Shown here: positions 8,295 through 17,092 of the stretch, one piece after another
Position numbering within the stretch: position 1 is the stretch's first letter
How the letters are laid out: the number at the start of each line of letters is the position of its first letter
NCBI GenBank assembly: GCA_964650405.1
Contig: CAZYTO010000050.1
Location: 1-24,330 of the forward strand
Source of the DNA: CAZYTO01 sp964650405
GTDB lineage: Bacteria; Acidobacteriota; Thermoanaerobaculia; Gp7-AA8
Direction: 5' to 3'
DNA length: 24,330 nucleotides
The notes under the pieces: model-generated
What the model was told of the DNA's origin: nothing
Seen by the model: only the letters and a program-made list of their open reading frames with translations
Database searches by the model: none
Translations under genes and position numbers: made by a program

Positions 8295-9008
8295 ACCACA
8301 CGGCCAGCGGCCGATGGCGATGGACTCGGCCCACTTCGCCGGAGCGATGGCTTCCTGTGTCGCGAATTCGATGTGCAGGACACGCCGGTGTACCGGGATC
8401 TCGGCTGCCGAAGAAGCGTGGAGGAGCAGTGGGCGCATGACGAGGATGCAGCCGCGTGCGAGCGGCAGCGTCACTCCCTGGAGCGACGACGTAATCTTGG
8501 CGATCCGAGGCTCGTTCAGCTTGCCGAGCAGATGCGACCCCGGAAGGACGCGAAGGGGGCCGTGGCCGGCGGAGCAATCGTCGAGATGAAGGCGAAGCGC
8601 CACCATCTGCTCCACCACTGTTTGCGGCAGGTCGGCATGGTGGAGGCCCTCTCTCAGGCGCCAATGTGCGAACCCGGGATGATCCACCCGGGACGCCAGC
8701 GCGCCGGAGCGATCCTGATGCCACGCCACCTTCCAGTTCGTCGTTGGCGTCTTGTCGAAGAGCGTGGCCCGAACTGCGCATGCGTCCGTGCCTGCGATTG
8801 GCCGGACGATCGATGAGACTGCCTCCGAGCGCACAAAGGACTGGACTGCTTCGTTTGAGAGAAGGTTCCGTACGCCTCCTCGGCCGCTAGTCGTTGCGGG
8901 CAGAGCGCTGAGCAGGCTGTCGCAAGCTTCTGCCGTGAGCTTTTCAGCGGCCACGGAGTAGCCGTCGGTGGCCAGAGAAGTCGACGTGGTAGCCAGGCCA
9001 CCGAGCAT
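8292..9008 (-). CDS. Phytanoyl-CoA dioxygenase family protein (Fe(II)/2-oxoglutarate)
   Basis: 238 residues. The iron site is visible as WHQD (His97, Asp99) and LLLHASS (His197), with Arg208/209 in HRRVLHIEFA suited to bind 2-oxoglutarate. ATLFDKTPTTNW, HLDDCSAGHGPLRVLPGSH and GCILVMRPLLLH are typical of the PhyH family, where the flexible substrate loop precedes the HxD and the DxxxxxGPL...PGSH strand forms the core. The substrate is not predictable; members hydroxylate acyl-CoAs, amino acids and natural products. There is no signal peptide, so it is cytoplasmic. It lies between a secreted protein and a TonB-domain protein with no obvious pathway link. Confidence 0.85.
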   Translation of the reverse strand: MLGGLATTSTSLATDGYSVAAEKLTAEACDSLLSALPATTSGRGGVRNLLSNEAVQSFVRSEAVSSIVRPIAGTDACAVRATLFDKTPTTNWKVAWHQDRSGALASRVDHPGFAHWRLREGLHHADLPQTVVEQMVALRLHLDDCSAGHGPLRVLPGSHLLGKLNEPRIAKITSSLQGVTLPLARGCILVMRPLLLHASSAAEIPVHRRVLHIEFATQEAIAPAKWAESIAIGRWPCG

Positions 9009-9106
9009 CGATCAAGCTTACCGGACTCGGCGGGATTGCGACGTAATACCCGACCAGTATCACCATCACACCGTGCCGTCGCCGCCGCTTCTCAATCGGC
9101 GGTCGT

Positions 9107-9589
9107 TCACCGCAGATCGATGTTGAGAGAGACTGTAGATACGATTGGCACCGGTTTTCCGTGATCGAGCGCCGGCCGGAATCTCCACTGGCGGATCGCA
9201 TCGAGCGATCGCCTCCCGAGATCGTCGTCGCCGATCGCGCCAGGTGAAGGCTTCAGGATCCGCGCAGCGCAGACGACACCATGCGTGTCGATCACGGTCT
9301 CGATGACGAAGAACGTTGCGTTTCCCCGTCGCCTTGCGATTGGGCCGAAATCGGGCATGACGCGATGCAAGAGCACAGGCGGTGTCGTGGCTCCTCCGAC
9401 CATCCGTGGCTCGATGTCGCCACATCCGGCTTGCCACCATCGAGGCGCGGATGGCCGTTGTCCCGGCGCCGACGGAGCGGCTGCCGCGACCGGTTTTCGG
9501 ACAACGGCGGCTGGCTCGCGCCCGCAGGCAAAGGAAACCGCGGCACACAAAGTGATCGCGGCCATGGTGGCGACGCCGGCGCTTCGCAA
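9107..9589 (-). CDS. TonB C-terminal-domain protein
   Basis: 160 residues from a TTG start; an internal ATG at 9565 (MAAITLCAAVSFACGREP) is an alternative that still keeps the signal peptide. A proline/alanine-rich linker follows, then a TonB_C-like domain: PPVLLHRVMPDFGPIARRR, IDTHGVVCAARILKPSPG and RRSLDAIRQWRFRPALDHGKPV. The AIRQWRFxPAxxxGxPV block is diagnostic of TonB_C. Unlike a true TonB it has no long membrane anchor plus proline spanner. It may be one of the short secreted TonB_C proteins that are abundant in Acidobacteriota. A lipobox is only weakly suggested by SFAC. Confidence 0.75.
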   Translation of the reverse strand: MRSAGVATMAAITLCAAVSFACGREPAAVVRKPVAAAAPSAPGQRPSAPRWWQAGCGDIEPRMVGGATTPPVLLHRVMPDFGPIARRRGNATFFVIETVIDTHGVVCAARILKPSPGAIGDDDLGRRSLDAIRQWRFRPALDHGKPVPIVSTVSLNIDLR

Positions 9590-9667
9590 GCCATGACGGT
9601 ACCACCGTCACACACAGTTTTTCGGAAGCGCCATCCCCAGTCCCGCGGCGGGTGCTAACCTCCCTTC

Positions 9668-11467
9668 ATGCGCCGGCTTTCCGTCGCGCTGGTCGCCTTT
9701 CTCCTCGCGGCGCCGATTGCCTCGCCGGCAGGGGCAGCCGTCCAGCCGCCGCGCGAGCGCGAGCGGTGGGCCTCGATCACCGTCGACGAGTTCACCATCC
9801 TCGGCAACGTCCCGGATCGCGAGCTGCGCGATGCGGCCACCCGGACGCTGCGGCTGCGCGATGCGCTGGCCATGATGACCACGCTGCGCGTCCACTCACC
9901 ACTGCCGACGAAGATCTACGTCTTTGCCGACGAGCGCAGCTTCGTGCCCTATCGCGACGCCGCCAACGGCCGGGTCTCGGAGAACACGGCCGGAGTCTTC
10001 CTCCCGCGCAGCGAGGGCAACTACGTGCTCATGGTGACCAGCCGGCTCGATTCGGCCAGTCACATCATCCAGCACGAGCTGACCCACCACTTCCTGCGCA
10101 GCACGATTCCGGAAGGAGTGCCGCTCTGGTTCAGCGAAGGACTGGCCGAGTTCTATTCGACCTTCGAGACCGTGGGCGATGCCATCAACGTGGGGCGCCC
10201 GCGCGACGATCACCTGCAATTCCTCCGGTCCGAATCGCTCCTCCCGGCCGCGAAGCTCTTTTCCATCGACGAGAACTCGACCGAGTACAACGAAGGCGTC
10301 CGGCGCGGCGTGTTCTACGCCGAGGCCTGGATGCTGGTGCACGACCTCATGCTGGGCACGCCTGGGCGCGCGAAGCAGGTCGGCACGTTCCTCACGCAGA
10401 TCGCGAACGGGGTGCCGTCGCCGGCGGCGTTCCGAGCGGCGTTCGGCATGAGCGACGAGGAGGTCGACCGCGAGCTGCGCCGCTACCTCCGGCAGCCGGC
10501 CTTCAACTACACCCGCCTGACCTCGGCGGACTTTCGCAACGCTCCGGCCATTCCCGCGGCGGCCGTGCTGACCCGCGACGACGAGCTGGCCTCGCTCGGC
10601 GACCTCCTCGTGCACTGCACGCCCGCCGCGATTGCGGACGGCGAGGCGTTTCTCAACGAGGCCCTGCGCCTCAATCCGAAGCACGCAGGGGCGACGGCCT
10701 CCCTGGCGCTGGTCAACGTCCTGCGGAATCGGCGCTCCGAGGCCGACGCGCTCTATGTTCGGGCCGTCGAGCTGGGCACGAAGGAGTGGCTGGCCTACGC
10801 GTTCGCCGCCGACAGCCTGCTCGATCACGTCTCCCCGTCGAGCGCCGATCTGCTGAAGGCCCGCGCCCTCTACGAGAAGGCCATGGCCCTGAATCCCGGC
10901 GCCGCGCACGCATACGCGGGTTACGGCATGACGTTCGTCGGCGGGGACGGCGATCCGAAGAGCGGCATTGCCGCGCTGGAGAAGGCGGTGAAGCTCGATC
11001 CGCGCGACGTCGATTCCTTCGCCAACCTGGCCCTGCTCTACCTGCACAACGGCCGCCGCGCCGACGCGGCGAAGCTCATCGACGGGCCGCTGGCGGAAGC
11101 TGGCGACCGCCGCGTGCGCGTCCGCGATGCGCTGCTCACCTTCGACGCCAACGACGCCATCGAGCAGATCCGCGCCGGCAGGACCGCCGAGGGGACGGAA
11201 GCGCTGACGCGGATCATGCCCGAGGTCCATGATCCGGCCGTGCGGGCGCAGGTCGAGGAGCTGCTGTGCACCGTGCAGTCCTACACCCGGCGCGAGGACC
11301 AGGCCCGCGAGTACAACCGCGCCGTCTCCTTCGCCGTCAGCCGGAAGTGGAGCGAAGCGCTGGCCATCGTCGACCGCCTCCTCCCCGAGGTGAAGGACGC
11401 GGAGATGGCCGCAAAGATCCGCGAGTTTCGCAAGCAGGTGCTGGAGGCGAAGAAGAGGTTGAAGTGA
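9668..11467 (+). CDS. Secreted gluzincin metallopeptidase with TPR repeats
   Basis: 599 residues with a signal peptide (MRRLSVALVAFLLAAPIASPAGA). The peptidase domain has HELTH at 136-140 and SEGLAEF with Glu161 as the third zinc ligand, in the DUF1570-like gluzincin pattern that follows an IYVFADERSFVPY strand. From about residue 320 to the end, helical pairs with TPR spacing appear: ADGEAFLNEALRLNPKHAGA, ARALYEKAMALNPGAAHAYA, GIAALEKAVKLDPRDVDSF and ALLYLHNGRRADAAKLI. Alanine at the TPR turn and P at the third helix end match the consensus. Likely an envelope or periplasmic protease whose TPRs bind partners. Its start follows TAACCT by 6 nt, another possible leaderless promoter. Confidence 0.9.
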   Translation: MRRLSVALVAFLLAAPIASPAGAAVQPPRERERWASITVDEFTILGNVPDRELRDAATRTLRLRDALAMMTTLRVHSPLPTKIYVFADERSFVPYRDAANGRVSENTAGVFLPRSEGNYVLMVTSRLDSASHIIQHELTHHFLRSTIPEGVPLWFSEGLAEFYSTFETVGDAINVGRPRDDHLQFLRSESLLPAAKLFSIDENSTEYNEGVRRGVFYAEAWMLVHDLMLGTPGRAKQVGTFLTQIANGVPSPAAFRAAFGMSDEEVDRELRRYLRQPAFNYTRLTSADFRNAPAIPAAAVLTRDDELASLGDLLVHCTPAAIADGEAFLNEALRLNPKHAGATASLALVNVLRNRRSEADALYVRAVELGTKEWLAYAFAADSLLDHVSPSSADLLKARALYEKAMALNPGAAHAYAGYGMTFVGGDGDPKSGIAALEKAVKLDPRDVDSFANLALLYLHNGRRADAAKLIDGPLAEAGDRRVRVRDALLTFDANDAIEQIRAGRTAEGTEALTRIMPEVHDPAVRAQVEELLCTVQSYTRREDQAREYNRAVSFAVSRKWSEALAIVDRLLPEVKDAEMAAKIREFRKQVLEAKKRLK

Positions 11468-11470
11468 AGA

Positions 11471-11563
11471 GTGGGTAGTGGTTAGGAGAGGCGAGTGGTT
11501 AGTGGGTAGGAGCGGCAAACCTAACCACTCTAACCACTGACCACTGACCCCTAACCACTCACT
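11471..11563. terminator. Inverted TAACCACT repeats between convergent genes
   Basis: AGTGGTTAGG (11477-11486) pairs with CCTAACCACT (11520-11529). Further copies of AGTGGTTAG and TAACCAC give alternative stems up to 11560. There is no T-run, but its place between two convergent genes suggests a two-way transcription end. It may instead be a low-complexity repeat. Confidence 0.5.
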
Positions 11564-11564
11564 T

Positions 11565-14057
11565 CTAAGCGTTTCCGCGAAACCGGAACTTCGACACTTC
11601 CTGCTCGAAGTTGCTGCCGCTTGAGACGAGGCTCTGGACGGTGGTGTTGAACTCGCGGGCCACGGCGTCGTTGGCCAGGGCGATGTCCAGCATGGTGCGG
11701 GAGGCGTCGGCGATGCGGTCGGTCTCGTGAAGCTGGCGTTCGAGGAGGTCGCGCATGTTGCGGGCGTCGTCGGCGATGCGCTCCAGGGCGGTGGTGATGC
11801 CGCGGCCGGCCTGGGACTGTTCCTGGGTGGCGTTCTTCACCTGCCCGGCGATCTCGCGGACGCGCTCCGACTCCCGGGCCATGAGCTGCGTGCCCATGGC
11901 CTGCTCGCGCGAGGAGCGGTTGATCTCGGCGATGTGATCGGACATGCGCGAGGCCACTTCGTGCAGGTGGCGGCTGGCCTTGGCCTGTTCATCGAGGGCG
12001 CTGGAGATGCGCGTGGCCATTTCGTACGAGCGGGCGGAGCTCTCCCCGATCTTGGCCAGCGAGGTCGCGGCGTTCTCCGCCAGCCGGACGTTGTCCTGCA
12101 CGCGGGTGACGCCTTCGTTGACCTTGGCCACGGCGGCGCGGGAGCCGCTCTGCACGGCCTTGATGATGGCGCTGATCTCCTTGGTCGAGCCGCGGGTGCG
12201 CTCGGCCAGCTCGCGGATCTCGTCGGCGACGACGGTGAAACCTGCGCCCTGTTCGCCGGCCTGGGCGGCGATGATGGCGGCATTGAGGGCGAGGAGGTTG
12301 GTGCGGTTGGTGATCTCTTCGATGACGCTGACGATGTGCGTGATCTGCCCGACGCTGCGCTGCAGCTCGTCGAGCGTGGCGGCGGTGCTGTCAGTCAGCT
12401 CGCGGGTGAGGTTGATGCCTTCCACGGTCTTGCCCACCGCCCGGCCGCCCGCCTCGGCGTCTTCGCGCACCTGGCGGGAGATCGAGGCGGTCGACTGCGA
12501 GGTGGCGCGCAGCTCTTCGATCGTGGAGTCCATTTCGGCCACGAACGACAGCACTTCCTCGCCGATGCCGGCCAGGACCTCGGTGCGGTTCGACATCTCG
12601 CCCATGGCCGCGTTCATCTCCGTCGTCGAGGAGGAGGTCTTCTCCACCGACTGGAAGAGGTAGTCCATGCTCCGGGCCACTTCCTCGGAGGAGGCCTGCA
12701 GCTCCAGGGCGCGGCTGGAGGCATCCTGGGTCAGGCCGTTCACGCCGTCCGCGGCCTGGAGCGAGTGGCTGATGCCGCCGCGCATGTTCTCCACGGCCAG
12801 CGAGGAGCTCTCGGTCAGTTCCGATTGCTCGCGCGCACGGGAGAGCAGCGTCTCCGTGCCTCCCGTGATCACACGCACACCCTCTGTGATGGTCGTGCCG
12901 CTGCCGCCGACGCGGCCGAGGAGGCGGCGCAGGTTCATGCGCGTCTCGCCGAAGCTCTCGGCCAGGCCGCAGATCTCGTCGTCGGCGAAGACGCGCGGCG
13001 CCACGTCGAAGTTCCCCTCCGCCATCTCCTGCGCCAGGGAGCGCATTTCGGCGAGCGGAATGCGGATGTCCCGGGCCAGGAAGAAGGCCGCCAACCCGAA
13101 GGCCAGCATGGTGAAGAGGGCGATGACGACCGTGTAGACGGTGATCTGCCGCGGGATGCTGGCATACGGCGTCCAGGGGATGGAGAGGACGATGATGGAG
13201 CCGTTGCGCAGCGGACGGAACTTGCAGACGTGCGGGGAGATGAACGCGGAGCTGTCGCCGCGGCCGATCTTGCGGATGTCGGCAATCTCCTCCGGGGTCA
13301 GCGAGTCCTTCGCGCTCTTGACCGTGCCGTCGTGTTGGATCAGATGCAGCGAGTACTCCGCGGGGAGCTCGCTCTGCAGGAGGTCCATCGTCCCTTCCTC
13401 ACGCCCGGCGGAGACGTCGAGGCGCGCGTAGACCCGATCGAATCGCTCGGACGAGGAGGCGATGGCCAGGTCTTCCAGCGTCGTGGAGACCTTCGACGAG
13501 ATGAGCTCGACCAGGACCGCCGCGGCCACGAGGAACGTCCCCATGAACATCACCGCGATCTTGACGCCGAGGGAGAATTCGCGGCCGGCATAGTGCCGTT
13601 CCGGCACGTCCGCGGTGAAGCGGATGAGGAGGTGCTTGCCGGCCGCGTAACTCCAGGCGATGGACGGAAACGCCGCGATCAGCGCGGCCACGAAGAAGTA
13701 GGCGAATCCCAGTCCGCTCCGCATGACGAAAAGCGTGGACAGTGCGGCGAAGACCAGCCCGCCGATGAGCCACAACACGACTGCCAGCAGCTTCGTCCGG
13801 TCCAGGCAGCGGGACATCGCCGCCGATATGTCGCCGCGCAGCTCCACGGCGTCCTCCACCGCGGCCACAGACTCGCGCAGCAGCACGCCGAACGCCACCG
13901 CCCCAGCGGCATAGAGCACCACCAGCAGAAGGACCAGAATCATCGCCGACTGCCGGGTGAGCTGAATGACCTGCGAGAGGAAGAAGAAGGCCAGCGGCAG
14001 CGTGACCACCGCCGGCGGTACCAGCAGTCGGGTGAGGTAGCGGCGGGTGAAGGACAT
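11565..14057 (-). CDS. Methyl-accepting chemotaxis protein
   Basis: 830 residues. Hydrophobic spans near 11-31, 38-60, 90-112, 117-137, 165-187 and 305-327 suggest six membrane segments, more than the usual two. About 115 periplasmic residues lie before the last one. A HAMP-like region follows (IRIPLAEMRSLAQEMAEGNF and FADDEICGLAESF), then a long helical signalling domain. The hairpin tip is EITNRTNLLALNAAIIAAQ followed by AGEQGAGFTVVADEIRELAERT, which matches the MCP consensus well. The usual AAIEAARAGEQGRGF has E changed to I, R to Q and R to A. No CheR pentapeptide is present at the C-terminus (RFRGNA). A TATACT -10 box lies 10 nt before the ATG. No other chemotaxis genes are nearby, so it is an orphan receptor. 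Confidence 0.95.
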   Translation of the reverse strand: MSFTRRYLTRLLVPPAVVTLPLAFFFLSQVIQLTRQSAMILVLLLVVLYAAGAVAFGVLLRESVAAVEDAVELRGDISAAMSRCLDRTKLLAVVLWLIGGLVFAALSTLFVMRSGLGFAYFFVAALIAAFPSIAWSYAAGKHLLIRFTADVPERHYAGREFSLGVKIAVMFMGTFLVAAAVLVELISSKVSTTLEDLAIASSSERFDRVYARLDVSAGREEGTMDLLQSELPAEYSLHLIQHDGTVKSAKDSLTPEEIADIRKIGRGDSSAFISPHVCKFRPLRNGSIIVLSIPWTPYASIPRQITVYTVVIALFTMLAFGLAAFFLARDIRIPLAEMRSLAQEMAEGNFDVAPRVFADDEICGLAESFGETRMNLRRLLGRVGGSGTTITEGVRVITGGTETLLSRAREQSELTESSSLAVENMRGGISHSLQAADGVNGLTQDASSRALELQASSEEVARSMDYLFQSVEKTSSSTTEMNAAMGEMSNRTEVLAGIGEEVLSFVAEMDSTIEELRATSQSTASISRQVREDAEAGGRAVGKTVEGINLTRELTDSTAATLDELQRSVGQITHIVSVIEEITNRTNLLALNAAIIAAQAGEQGAGFTVVADEIRELAERTRGSTKEISAIIKAVQSGSRAAVAKVNEGVTRVQDNVRLAENAATSLAKIGESSARSYEMATRISSALDEQAKASRHLHEVASRMSDHIAEINRSSREQAMGTQLMARESERVREIAGQVKNATQEQSQAGRGITTALERIADDARNMRDLLERQLHETDRIADASRTMLDIALANDAVAREFNTTVQSLVSSGSNFEQEVSKFRFRGNA

Positions 14058-14078
14058 GGGAAGGGGAAGTATACGGGT

Positions 14079-14218
14079 TCGCTGGGCGCTGGGCGCTGGG
14101 CGCTGGTCGCTGGTCGCTGTTCGCTGTTCGCTGGTTGATGGGTTACGCGGTTGCGGGGTTGCGGGGTTGCGGGGTTGCGAACAGCGGCCAGCGACAGCGA
14201 TCAGCGACCAGCGACCAG
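14079..14218. repeat. Heptamer/octamer repeat block with 17-bp inverted repeat
   Basis: Tandem GCGCTGG, TCGCTGG and TTCGCTG heptamers (14079-14134) are followed by four 8-mers GGTTGCGG/A at 14149-14180. The segment 14103-14119 is the exact reverse complement of 14202-14218, 17 bp each. The block ends 4 nt before the -10 box of the next gene. Confidence 0.85.
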
Positions 14219-14222
14219 AACA

Positions 14223-14228
14223 TACAAT
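14223..14228 (+). promoter_or_regulatory. Candidate -10 box of a leaderless promoter
   Basis: TACAAT lies exactly 7 nt before the GTG at 14236, the distance expected if transcription begins at the start codon. The same box and spacing recur before the gene at 17222. No strong -35 box is visible. Confidence 0.5.
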
Positions 14229-14235
14229 CCCGCCC

Positions 14236-14853
14236 GTGACTGCCGTTCTCTATCTCCATGGATTCGCCTCCTCGCCGGGGAGCGCCAAGATCGGGTTGCT
14301 GCGGACGCGGGTGGAGCCGGAGATCGTGCTGCACACGCCCGATCTCAACGTTCCGTCCTTCGCGGAGCTCGACTTCGATGCCGCGGTGGCGCATGCGCAT
14401 GCCACGGGCGTCGCGGCCGGAGCGCGCGCCATCGTCGGCAGCTCCCTCGGTGCGCTGATGGCGCTGGCGGTCGTGCAGCGCGGGCTCGCCCTGCCGCTCG
14501 TTCTCATCGCCCCGGCGCTCGGCTTCGGGGAGCGCTGGCGGACCAAGCTGCCGGACGGCGACCCGATCCACGTCTTCAATTACGCGCTCAACGCCGAGGC
14601 GCCGATCCACCGCGCGTTCTTCGAGAGGATGGCCGCGATCGACGTCGACCGCGACCCGCCCCCCACCCGCGTCACCGCCATCATGGGCACGGAGGATCAG
14701 AGCGTGCCCTACGACCAGGTAATGAAGGTGTGGGAAGCGTGGCAGCCGCGGCTCGTGCCCGGCTCGGAGCTGATCACTCTGCCCGGCGGCGATCACGGCC
14801 TCACGGCATACGGGGATGTGATCGAGGGAGCGCTGCGGAGAGCGTTGGAGTGA
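14236..14853 (+). CDS. YqiA-like alpha/beta-hydrolase esterase
   Basis: 206 residues from GTG; upstream frame-1 codons exist but are repeat DNA, so I take the GTG 7 nt after TACAAT. The fold begins with TAVLYLHGFASSPGSAKIGL, the oxyanion-loop strand of the YqiA/YcfP (UPF0227) esterase family. The nucleophile is Ser70 in GSSLGA, the acid is probably the Asp in MGTEDQSVPYDQ, and the base is His in GGDHGLT. Length is normal for the family. The substrate is unknown; E. coli YqiA cleaves short acyl esters. It is convergent with the small anchored protein, and a hairpin lies between them. Confidence 0.85.
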   Translation: MTAVLYLHGFASSPGSAKIGLLRTRVEPEIVLHTPDLNVPSFAELDFDAAVAHAHATGVAAGARAIVGSSLGALMALAVVQRGLALPLVLIAPALGFGERWRTKLPDGDPIHVFNYALNAEAPIHRAFFERMAAIDVDRDPPPTRVTAIMGTEDQSVPYDQVMKVWEAWQPRLVPGSELITLPGGDHGLTAYGDVIEGALRRALE

Positions 14854-14864
14854 GGGCGCAGGAA

Positions 14865-14917
14865 GAAGGGCGAAGGCTAACTCATTAGCCTCCTTCGCCG
14901 TTCATCCTTCGCCCTTC
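14865..14917. terminator. Two-way terminator hairpin
   Basis: GGCGAAGGCTAA (14869-14880) pairs with TTAGCC(T)CCTTCGCC (14885-14899). Alternatively GAAGGGCGAAGG (14865-14876) pairs with CCTTCGCCCTTC (14906-14917). The second arm overlaps the stop codon of the minus-strand gene. No T-run is present, but both arms lie between convergent genes. Confidence 0.55.
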
Positions 14918-15371
14918 ATTTCGACATCGAGTCCATCTTTTCGAACCTGTTGTCGAACGCCGTGACCTTCCAGCCGGCGTCGCCTTTGCGCAGGCCGACG
15001 GTCTGCTTCAGCAGGGCGTACATGGCGGGGCGGGTGCTTTCGACGCCGACGGGATTGAAGAGCACCGTCTGCGTGGCGTGGATGGTGACGCCGCCGTCCT
15101 CTGCCGTCTCGCAGGACTCGACGTTGAAGCGCGAGGCGAAGAGCGTCTGGAACATCTCCGGCCCCGGACCGACGTGCTCCTGCGAGCCGGAGTGCTGGAG
15201 CTGGTCGGCCGTGAGCCCGTCGGCCATCTCCGCGGCGCGGTCGTACTGGCGGTGGACGATGGCCTCGGCGAAGCGCTTGTAGTGCTCCACGGGCGCGTAC
15301 GACTTCGTGTAATAGCGGTAGCCGAAGCCGGCTCCGGCCAAGAGGACGACGAGGAGAATGAGACGGCGCAT
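14916..15371 (-). CDS. Small membrane-anchored protein, NTF2-like fold possible
   Basis: 151 residues. The N-terminal MRRLILLVVLLAGAGFGYRYY is an uncleaved anchor or signal peptide with no lipobox. HYKRFAEAIVHRQYDRAAEMAD is a helical start like SnoaL/NTF2-type domains, and later strands (TIHATQTVLFNPVG, AGWKVTAFDNRFEKM) fit that fold; the assignment is weak. AGAGGAA at a proper distance from the ATG supports the start. It stands between the esterase and the acyl-CoA ligase; its start is 42 nt after the ligase stop, so the two may be co-transcribed. Function unknown. Confidence 0.7.
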   Translation of the reverse strand: MRRLILLVVLLAGAGFGYRYYTKSYAPVEHYKRFAEAIVHRQYDRAAEMADGLTADQLQHSGSQEHVGPGPEMFQTLFASRFNVESCETAEDGGVTIHATQTVLFNPVGVESTRPAMYALLKQTVGLRKGDAGWKVTAFDNRFEKMDSMSK

Positions 15372-15413
15372 GGCGATTCCTCTCAGGCGGACGTCAGGCG
15401 AACATTACGGACA

Positions 15414-17036
15414 TCAGGTGGATAGGGGTTCGGCCCGGGCCCGGAGCACTTTCTTGTCGAACTTCCCGACGCTCGTCTTCGGCACTTCGTCGATGAACCG
15501 GATCTCGTCGGGGAGCCACCACTTCTCGAATGTCGCGCCGAGGAAGGTGAGGATCTCTTCGGCGCAGAGAGTGTCGCGGAACTCGGGGCGCGGGACGACG
15601 TAGCCCACGGGTCGCTCCGACCACTTCGGATGCGGTACGCCGATGACGGCCGCCTCCAGCACTTTCGGGTGGGAGATGATGGCGTTCTCCAGCTCGACAG
15701 ACGAGATCCACTCCCCGCCGGACTTGATCACGTCCTTGGTGCGGTCGACGATGCGCACGAAACCGTCGGGCGAGACCGTGGCCACGTCGCCCGTGCGGAA
15801 CCACCCGTCGTCCGTGAAGCGGCTCGTGTCGGCGTCGCGGTAGTACGCACTGCACACCCACGGTCCGCGCACGTGGATCTCGCCGAAGGCGGCGCCATCC
15901 CATGGCAGCTCGGCGCCGGTGGCCAGGTCGCAGATGCGCAGCTCCACGCCGGGCACGGGCGCGCCCTGCATGGCCCGGACGTCGAGCAGCTCGGCTTCGT
16001 CATGCCACGCGCGGGGCGCAGAGATCGTGGCCAGCGGCGAGGTCTCCGTCATTCCCCAGGCCTGGACGATGCGCAGTCCGCGGGCGTCCATCTGCTCGAG
16101 CAGCCCTCGCGGCACGGCGGAGCCGCCGACGACGACGGTGTGGACGTCCGGCAGCCGCCGGTCGCCGAGCTTGCTCAGCACGCCGTACCAGATCGTCGGC
16201 ACGCCGGCCAGGATCGTGGCGTGCTCCGCGGCGGCAAGCTCGATCATCGCCTCCGGATCGCCCATCCAGCGTCCCGGGAACACGAACTTCGAGCCGACCA
16301 AGGCCGCGGCGTAGGGGAGTCCCCAGGCATTCGCGTGAAACATGGGCACGATGGGCAGCACGACGTCGCGTTCGCCGATGCCCATCGTTTCCTTCTGCAA
16401 GACGGCCATGGAGTGCAGGAAGAGCGAACGATGCGTCGACAGCACACCCTTGGGGTTTCCCGTCGTGCCCGACGTGTAGCACATGGCCGCGGCCGTCGTT
16501 TCCGGCAGCTCGGGCCAGGGGAAGCCGCTCTCGTTCGCGAGCAGCGTCTCGTAGTCGTGCCGGGTTGGCGACCCGGTCTGGTCTGCCGGGGCACGGGCAG
16601 GATTGTCGCCTTCGCGCATGACGAGGACGTGCCGGACGCACGGGATCCGGTCGCGCACGCGTTCGAGCAGGGGAAGGAGCGACTGGTCGGCGATGAGCAC
16701 CGCATCTTCGGCGTCATTGATGACGAACGCGAGCTGGTCGGGCGAGAGACGGAGGTTGAGGGTGTGCAGGACCGCGCCCATGCACGGAATGGCCAGGTAG
16801 AGCTCGAGGTGGCGGGAGTGGTTCCAGGCCAGCGTGGCCACGCGCTCGCCGGGCTGGACGCCGAGATTTGCCAATGCCGCCGCGGCCCGCCGGGCCCGCG
16901 CCGCGACTTCGCCCCACGTCGTCCGGTGAAGGCCGGTCTCCGTTCTGCTGACGATCTCCTTCCGCGGAAAGAGACGCTCCGCACGTCCGTGAACGTGCTG
17001 CAGCGTGAGCGGAAAGTCCTGCATCAGTCCTTTCAC
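15414..17036 (-). CDS. Acyl-CoA ligase (AMP-binding, medium/long-chain)
   Basis: 540 residues. GTG at 17036 has GGAGG 7 nt before it; the ATG at 17024 is an alternative. The adenylation landmarks are complete: YTSGTTGNPKG (187-197) is the phosphate loop, GMTETSP (328-334) contacts the acyl-adenylate, GWFRTGD holds the ribose Asp, RTKDVIKSGGEWIS is the hinge, and SVGKFDKK carries the catalytic Lys. NAWGLPY and VPTIWYGVL are typical of medium/long-chain fatty-acyl ligases such as AlkK. It should activate fatty acids with ATP and CoA for beta-oxidation or lipid synthesis. Chain length cannot be set from sequence. A TACACT box lies about 35 nt upstream. Confidence 0.93.
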   Translation of the reverse strand: MKGLMQDFPLTLQHVHGRAERLFPRKEIVSRTETGLHRTTWGEVAARARRAAAALANLGVQPGERVATLAWNHSRHLELYLAIPCMGAVLHTLNLRLSPDQLAFVINDAEDAVLIADQSLLPLLERVRDRIPCVRHVLVMREGDNPARAPADQTGSPTRHDYETLLANESGFPWPELPETTAAAMCYTSGTTGNPKGVLSTHRSLFLHSMAVLQKETMGIGERDVVLPIVPMFHANAWGLPYAAALVGSKFVFPGRWMGDPEAMIELAAAEHATILAGVPTIWYGVLSKLGDRRLPDVHTVVVGGSAVPRGLLEQMDARGLRIVQAWGMTETSPLATISAPRAWHDEAELLDVRAMQGAPVPGVELRICDLATGAELPWDGAAFGEIHVRGPWVCSAYYRDADTSRFTDDGWFRTGDVATVSPDGFVRIVDRTKDVIKSGGEWISSVELENAIISHPKVLEAAVIGVPHPKWSERPVGYVVPRPEFRDTLCAEEILTFLGATFEKWWLPDEIRFIDEVPKTSVGKFDKKVLRARAEPLST

Positions 17037-17092
17037 GTCTCGCCCTCCGGTTGTTGGTTTGTGTGGCGATAGTGTAGCGCCTCGCTGATTCG

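Noticed and set aside
9081..9103. CCGCC/GGCGG stem after the TonB-domain gene
   Set aside because: Five-bp stem in G+C-rich DNA, expected by chance.
11727..14138. 803-codon plus-strand open frame
   Set aside because: Antisense of the chemoreceptor; low-complexity Asp/Gly/His protein with no recognisable fold.
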